A stretch of DNA of 25,022 bases from DASTOB01 sp035720425 (GTDB taxonomy: Bacteria; Chloroflexota; Limnocylindria; Limnocylindrales; CSP1-4), in NCBI GenBank assembly GCA_035720425.1, contig DASTOB010000214.1, positions 1-25,022 on the forward strand, in the 5' to 3' direction. The notes below the pieces were generated by a model. It worked only from the letters and a program-made list of their open reading frames with translations, did no database searches and had not been told where the DNA came from. Each line of letters opens with the position of its first letter. Position 1 is the stretch's first letter. This document shows positions 21,474 to 25,022 of this stretch, piece by piece. Both the position numbers and the translations under genes were made by a program.

Positions 21474-22266
21474 CCCTCCGCGCGTCGGGAGTCCGGCCAC
21501 CGACGGGCGGGTCGAGGTCATCGCGCTCGACGGTGTCCCGGAAGTCCGTACCGGCGACGATCTCGAGGCGCTGCTCGGCGACGCGATCGAGCGGACGCCG
21601 GGCATCCTGCCGCTTCGAACCGACGATGTCCTCGTCGTCACTCAGAAGATCGTGTCGAAGGTGGAGGGCGCGATCGTCGACCTGGCCGGGGTCGAGCCGC
21701 GCCCGGAGGCCGTCGCGTTCGCCGAGCGCTGGGATCGCGACGCCCGCCAGGTCGAGGTCGTCCTGCGCGAGGCGCGGCGGGTGGTCCGGATGGAGCGCGG
21801 CGTGCTCATCACGGAGACGCCGCACGGGTTCATCTGCGCGAACGGCGGGGTCGACGCGTCGAACGTCGGGCCGGCGACGGGCCAGATCGTGACACTGCTA
21901 CCGGCCGATCCGGACGCCTCTGCGGCGCGGCTGCGTGCCGGGGTTCACGCTCGGTTCGGGGTCGACGTTGCCGTCATCGTGAGCGACTCGTTCGGCAGAC
22001 CGTGGCGCTGGGGTATCGTCGACGTCGCGATCGGGGTGTCCGGCTTGGCTCCGATCGAGGACCTGCGCGGGCAACCCGATCACGACGGGCGGATCATGCG
22101 CTCCACGGTGCGGGCGGCGGCCGACGAGATCGCGTCGGCGGCCGAGCTCGCCTTCGGCAAGACCGCGGGGCGGCCGGCGGCGATCGTCCGCGGTGCGAAC
22201 CCGGTTCGCGGCGCGGGCTCGATCGCGGAGGTCCTGATGCCCCGCGAGTTCGACCTGTTTCCCTAG
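21463..22266 (+). CDS. cofE: Coenzyme F420-0:L-glutamate ligase
   Basis: CofE adds glutamate residues to F420-0 with GTP. The 267-residue protein carries VVTQKIVSKVEG (58-69), VLITETPHGFICANGGVDASN (114-134, metal and phosphate contacts) and SDSFGRPWR (174-182). It continues through VDVAIGVSGLAP (187-198), DHDGRIMRSTVRAAADE (206-222) and FGKTAGRPAAIVRG (231-244). ANGGVD replaces the common ANAGVD. It is single-domain, without the C-terminal nitroreductase-like domain that mycobacterial FbiB uses to reduce dehydro-F420-0. ATG 21463 overlaps the cofC end and has GGAG eight bases upstream. It is last in the operon; a module of inverted repeats begins 85 bp after its stop. Confidence 0.95.
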   Translation: MPADPPRVGSPATDGRVEVIALDGVPEVRTGDDLEALLGDAIERTPGILPLRTDDVLVVTQKIVSKVEGAIVDLAGVEPRPEAVAFAERWDRDARQVEVVLREARRVVRMERGVLITETPHGFICANGGVDASNVGPATGQIVTLLPADPDASAARLRAGVHARFGVDVAVIVSDSFGRPWRWGIVDVAIGVSGLAPIEDLRGQPDHDGRIMRSTVRAAADEIASAAELAFGKTAGRPAAIVRGANPVRGAGSIAEVLMPREFDLFP

Positions 22267-22350
22267 AGGCTGGGCGCGCGAGACCTGGCGCGGCGCGACC
22301 CGTGCGGCGGACAGCCACTGGCGGCATCCTGCCACGCCTCTTGCCGGCCG

Positions 22351-22542
22351 TGACGACCAGGTCGTCAGAATCCGGCTTGGCGGGCCGATAGGTCGCCACT
22401 CGGCGACTCCGGTGGGTCCCCTATCAGTCCGACGGGCCACGGATGACGATGGCGTCGTCACGGACGCCTCGATGTGTCGTCCGCGGAGTCCGCACCCGGC
22501 CCTATCCAGGTCGAAGCCGGAATCGTGACGATGGCGTCGTCA
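22351..22542. repeat. Inverted-repeat module, 192 bp, three copies of a 42-bp arm
   Basis: TGACGA-N5-TCGTCA occurs three times: 22351-22367, 22444-22460 and 22526-22542. The first heads a 42-bp arm (22351-22392) that is mirrored by 22501-22542. From the outside both read TGACGAC, TCGTCA, GA(A/T)TCCGGCTT and then GATAGG at the inner end. The middle copy (22420-22460) lies in the same orientation as the right arm, starting with CCTATC like it. The 17-bp core of the middle and right copies is identical. No open frame or target duplication is seen. Confidence 0.7.
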
Positions 22543-22655
22543 CGACGATGGCCAGCAGCCACAGGAATGTACCGGCGACGCTGTCCCGGCACGCCGCCGT
22601 CACTGCCAGCCGGGCGCCACCGACGTCAGCCGACCTACCAAGGCACGAACCCGAC

Positions 22656-22735
22656 CGACGAGCGCCGCCGTGGCGGCCGACGAGCGCCGCCGTGGCGGCC
22701 GACGAGCGCCGTCGTGGCGGCCGACGAGCGCCGCC
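22656..22735. repeat. 22-bp tandem array, about 3.6 copies
   Basis: Units start at 22656, 22678, 22700 and 22722, each beginning CGACGAGCGCCG and ending GTGGCGGC. The first two are identical and the third has one change. The array ends 8 bp before the ACT gene stop. The period is not a multiple of three. Confidence 0.88.
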
Positions 22736-22743
22736 CAACGCAG

Positions 22744-23133
22744 CTACGCCATGGCGTGCGCCAGCACCTCCATCGCCCTGGCCGGCTCGTTCGTGACGAA
22801 GGCGACCTGCACGTCGGAGCCCTGCATGCCGATCGGCATGAGCGCCTCGATGTTGACGCCGGCGTCGGCCAGCCGCCGGCAGGCACCCGCGAGCGCGCCG
22901 GGCTCGTGGATGAGCGTTGCAACGGTGACCGGCAGCTCGCTGAACGTGCAGCGTGCCTCTCCGAGCGCGAGCCGCGTCGCCGCATCGTCACTCGCCATGA
23001 GCGCGACGCGGCCCGACGAACCGCACGTCGAGCCACTGACCGCCGTGATGTTCACCCCCTTCGCGGCGATCACCTCGGCCACCCGGGCGAGCTCGCCGGG
23101 CTTGTTCTCCAGGTCGACCAGGAACGCGTTCAT
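22744..23133 (-). CDS. Protein with two ACT domains
   Basis: The 129-residue protein is two ACT modules, about 3-66 and 68-127. Each has the N/E-x-PGE/A-L turn after the first strand (ENKPGELARV at 9-18, HEPGALAGA at 76-84) and the G-V-N-I segment before the second strand (26-29, 92-95). ACT pairs bind amino acids or other small ligands. Stand-alone double-ACT proteins act as amino-acid sensors or regulators, so a regulatory role is inferred and the ligand is unknown. GGAGG close before ATG 23133 fixes the start. It lies 78 bp downstream of the MFS gene on the same strand and may share its transcript. Confidence 0.88.
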   Translation of the reverse strand: MNAFLVDLENKPGELARVAEVIAAKGVNITAVSGSTCGSSGRVALMASDDAATRLALGEARCTFSELPVTVATLIHEPGALAGACRRLADAGVNIEALMPIGMQGSDVQVAFVTNEPARAMEVLAHAMA

Positions 23134-23211
23134 CGGGCACCTCCGCCACGCGTTCGGCCCGTCCGGAGCGGCTAACCGGCCGCGGCGAGGGCGGGTCGGG
23201 AGGACCCGATT

Positions 23212-24408
23212 CTACGCCCGCGAATCCAGTCCTCGGCCGCTGCCGCGCACGGATCGAACCTCGGGCCCGCGGCGCACGACGGCCCACCACACGACGACCG
23301 CCGCCACGACCAGCAGCCCGCTCGACAGGCCGAACAGGATCGGCAGCGACGAGGCGCCAGCGACCACCCCACCGAGCACGGACCCCAGGATCGACCCGAA
23401 GCTGAACGCCGTCCCGCTGAACACCCCCTGGGCGGTCGCCTGCACGCCGATCGGCACCGCCCGCGCGACGTACGTCACGGTCCCCACGTAGAAGAACGCG
23501 AACCCCACGCCGCCCGCGACCATGATCGCAAGCAGGATCGTCGGGTCGTCGACGAGCGCCCAGCCCAGGCTTCGCAGGCCGAACGCGAGCGCACCGACGA
23601 CGAGCAGCCACTCGGCGCCGACGCGCCGCACGATCAACGGGAACAGGAACATGAGCGGAACCTCGATCGCCGCGCCGAGCGCCCAGGCGATGCCCACCGT
23701 CCGGCCGTCCGCGCCGAGCGCCACGAGGTGGACCGACAGGAACGTGGTCAGGGCCGACACGGCCGTCCACATGACGACCGACCCGGCGAAGAACAGGCCG
23801 AGCGTCGGGGCCCGGACGATCCCGAGCAGGCCCTCGCCACGGGCAAGCGCCGCGGTCCGCGGCCGACGGCTGCCCGCGCCGAGGAGGCCGTACGCCGCGA
23901 GCCCGGTCAGCGCGAGGAGCGGAACGTAGACGAGGAACATGCCCGGCGGGCCGGCCGACGTGACGAGGGCGCCGACCCCGATCGCGGCGACGATGAAGGC
24001 GGCCGATCCGAACGCCCGCGCCCGGCCGAACCGGTCGCGGTCGTCACCGAGCAGCTCGATCGTCCGGTTGTCGACCATGGGTCCCATGCCGGCGGTGCCG
24101 GCCGCGAGGAAGGCGACCGCGACGGTGACCGGGAGCGGGTCACGGACGACGAGGAGCAAGGCGGCCGCCAGGGCGGACCACGCGCCGGCGACCGCGAGCG
24201 GGCCGCGCGAGTTGCGAAGGTGGTCGACGACCGCACCCCACGCCGGCGCCGCCACGAGCCCGACGGCCGAGTAGAGCGCGGTCAGCAGCCCGACCGCCTC
24301 GAGCGACAGCCCGACGTGGCGGTAGTAGACCGACACGTACGGGAACCACGCGCCGACCGCGGCGAAGAGGACGACATAGACGATCGCGGACCGAACGACG
24401 GGCGACAC
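23212..24408 (-). CDS. MFS transporter (MFS_1-like)
   Basis: The 398-residue integral membrane protein is predicted to have 12 membrane helices. The N-terminal YVVLFAAVGAWFPYVSVYYRHVG region and the loop GAVVDHLRNSRG (58-69) match the MFS pattern, with a motif-A-like G-x-x-x-D between helices 2 and 3. A central loop rich in Arg (about 179-195) separates the two six-helix halves. The closest described type I can recall is the MFS_1-like group, which includes nucleoside and phenylpropionate permeases; the substrate cannot be told. The tail is basic and about 20 residues long. GTG 24408 has no clear ribosome site. It lies 37 bp after the protease gene. Confidence 0.85.
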   Translation of the reverse strand: MSPVVRSAIVYVVLFAAVGAWFPYVSVYYRHVGLSLEAVGLLTALYSAVGLVAAPAWGAVVDHLRNSRGPLAVAGAWSALAAALLLVVRDPLPVTVAVAFLAAGTAGMGPMVDNRTIELLGDDRDRFGRARAFGSAAFIVAAIGVGALVTSAGPPGMFLVYVPLLALTGLAAYGLLGAGSRRPRTAALARGEGLLGIVRAPTLGLFFAGSVVMWTAVSALTTFLSVHLVALGADGRTVGIAWALGAAIEVPLMFLFPLIVRRVGAEWLLVVGALAFGLRSLGWALVDDPTILLAIMVAGGVGFAFFYVGTVTYVARAVPIGVQATAQGVFSGTAFSFGSILGSVLGGVVAGASSLPILFGLSSGLLVVAAVVVWWAVVRRGPEVRSVRGSGRGLDSRA

Positions 24409-24445
24409 CGCGCGAATGATGCACGGCGCCGCCCGCGCCGCGTGG

Positions 24446-25022
24446 TTACGGGCCCGCGATCACGCCTCGCAGGGCAGGGTTGTCCGCGGCTGCGACAGCG
24501 GCGTTCCAGGTGGCCTCGGTCTTCGCGTTGAACTTCGGCCCGTGAATCGCATTCACGAGGCTGTAGCGGTACGAGTTCACGGAGCTCAGGAAGCTGTCCG
24601 CGTCGGAGTTGCCGGTCGCCGCGTCGAAGCCGCTGACCCAGCCTCCGCCGGACGAGCCGCCGGTCATGTCGCAGGTGAGCCCGTACGTGTTGTCGCTGTT
24701 GAACGGGTCGTAGAACGCCTTGCCGGCACAGTAGACGAGGTCCCTGCCCTTGTACTTGCCGGACGCCGGGTAGCCGAAGGCGTACATCTGCGTGTTCTCG
24801 TCGTACGTTCGATCCGGATCAATCGGAAACGCGTCGACCGTGCCCTGAAGCTGCGCCGTGGTTGGCCCGTCCCCGGCGAACATGACCGCGAACGCCCAGT
24901 CGTAGAGCGTCGCCGGTCCGAAGCTGCCGGCAGTCGCGTACCCGGAGTGGACGACCAGTTCCGATGCGGTCCAGCACTGCGAGGGGTTGCTGAAGCAGTT
25001 GATCGTCGGCGTCGCGTCGTAC
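24446..25022 (-). CDS. Trypsin-fold serine protease, N-terminus beyond right edge
   Basis: The frame is open from the right edge to the stop at 24446, giving the last 191 residues. Catalytic Asp lies in LYDWAFAVM (about residue 42 of the visible part) and catalytic Ser in TGGSSGGGWV, the GxSGG motif. The His region would be beyond the edge. CDMTGGSSGG with the preceding Cys is usual for secreted trypsin-like and V8-like proteases. The visible Cys residues (in INCF, QCW, VYCAG and LTCD) suggest disulfides and hence an extracellular protein. After the Ser region the VNSYRYSLVNAIHGPKF tail closes the barrel. An ATG at 24883 gives a shorter frame that misses the catalytic Asp, so it is not the start. 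The natural substrate is unknown. Confidence 0.85.
   Translation of the reverse strand, partial: YDATPTINCFSNPSQCWTASELVVHSGYATAGSFGPATLYDWAFAVMFAGDGPTTAQLQGTVDAFPIDPDRTYDENTQMYAFGYPASGKYKGRDLVYCAGKAFYDPFNSDNTYGLTCDMTGGSSGGGWVSGFDAATGNSDADSFLSSVNSYRYSLVNAIHGPKFNAKTEATWNAAVAAADNPALRGVIAGP

Larger units (their letters stand above)
22267..22743. other. Gene-free convergent spacer of 477 bp
   Basis: Between the cofE stop and the convergent ACT gene I see no credible gene and no clear intrinsic terminator with a T-run. The spacer contains an inverted-repeat module (22351-22542) and a 22-bp array (22656-22735). A small stem, TCGCC-ACTC-GGCGA at 22393-22406, sits inside the module. Confidence 0.65.

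Noticed and set aside
22387..22425. Riboswitch or terminator formed by GATAGG/CCTATC around a small stem
   Set aside because: The stem is only five base pairs with no T-run, and both hexamers are parts of the larger repeat arms.
24416..24421. Leaderless -10 box (CATCAT) before the MFS gene
   Set aside because: The spacing is 7 nt, but the hexamer starts with C and does not fit TAnnnT.
1..25022. tRNA, rRNA, prophage, integrase or toxin-antitoxin genes
   Set aside because: No tRNA T-loop signature or recognisable protein motif for these was found on either strand.

Overview
The window is very G+C-rich (around 70%), uses GTG start codons often, and carries a coenzyme F420 biosynthesis cluster plus two F420-type oxidoreductases. 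Together with the small DUF5668 and zinc-ribbon membrane proteins, this points to an uncultured Chloroflexota lineage (Limnocylindria-like) or a deep actinobacterial lineage. This is inference from gene content; nothing here fixes the phylum. I see no rRNA or tRNA gene, CRISPR array, transposase or phage gene.

Layout. (1) 1-6045, minus strand: a class A penicillin-binding protein, then a very large PAS/GAF sensor whose C-terminal output domain lies beyond the left edge. (2) 6264-9133: a tiny repeat-bearing lipoprotein (+), a half-size ferritin-like hairpin protein (-), then pncA nicotinamidase, an SRPBCC protein and a stand-alone 5'-3' exonuclease (+). (3) 9186-14075, minus strand: cold-shock protein, zinc-ribbon membrane protein coupled to an inositol-monophosphatase-family enzyme, an LLM-class F420-type oxidoreductase, MTA phosphorylase and an orphan membrane protein. 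(4) 14229-18702, plus strand: DUF5668 protein, DUF1684 protein, GNAT acetyltransferase, a BtrH_N-type protein without the family cysteine, and an EAL phosphodiesterase. (5) 19175-22266, plus strand: a tight F420 operon, PPOX-type oxidoreductase - cofD - cofC - cofE. (6) 22744-25022, minus strand: double-ACT protein, MFS transporter, and a trypsin-fold protease cut by the right edge.

How the genes fit together. cofD, cofC and cofE supply three of the late steps of F420 assembly, and the PPOX and LLM proteins are likely users of the cofactor. The Fo synthase genes are not here, nor is a reductase for the dehydro-F420 intermediate. MtnP serves methylthioadenosine salvage and PncA serves NAD salvage. 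The sensor, the EAL protein and the ACT protein are signalling or regulatory.

Most unusual signal. All three gene-free spacers longer than 300 bp (11894-12410, 18703-19174, 22267-22743) have the same layout. Each holds an inverted-repeat module of about 155-190 bp, followed 65-115 bp later on the plus strand by a short perfect or near-perfect tandem array. Each also borders an F420-linked gene. In two modules a third copy of the arm is visible, in the same inverted/direct/direct order. Tandem arrays also form the N-termini of CofD and the BtrH-like protein, where their periods are multiples of three; the two arrays of 19 and 22 bp in pure spacer are not.
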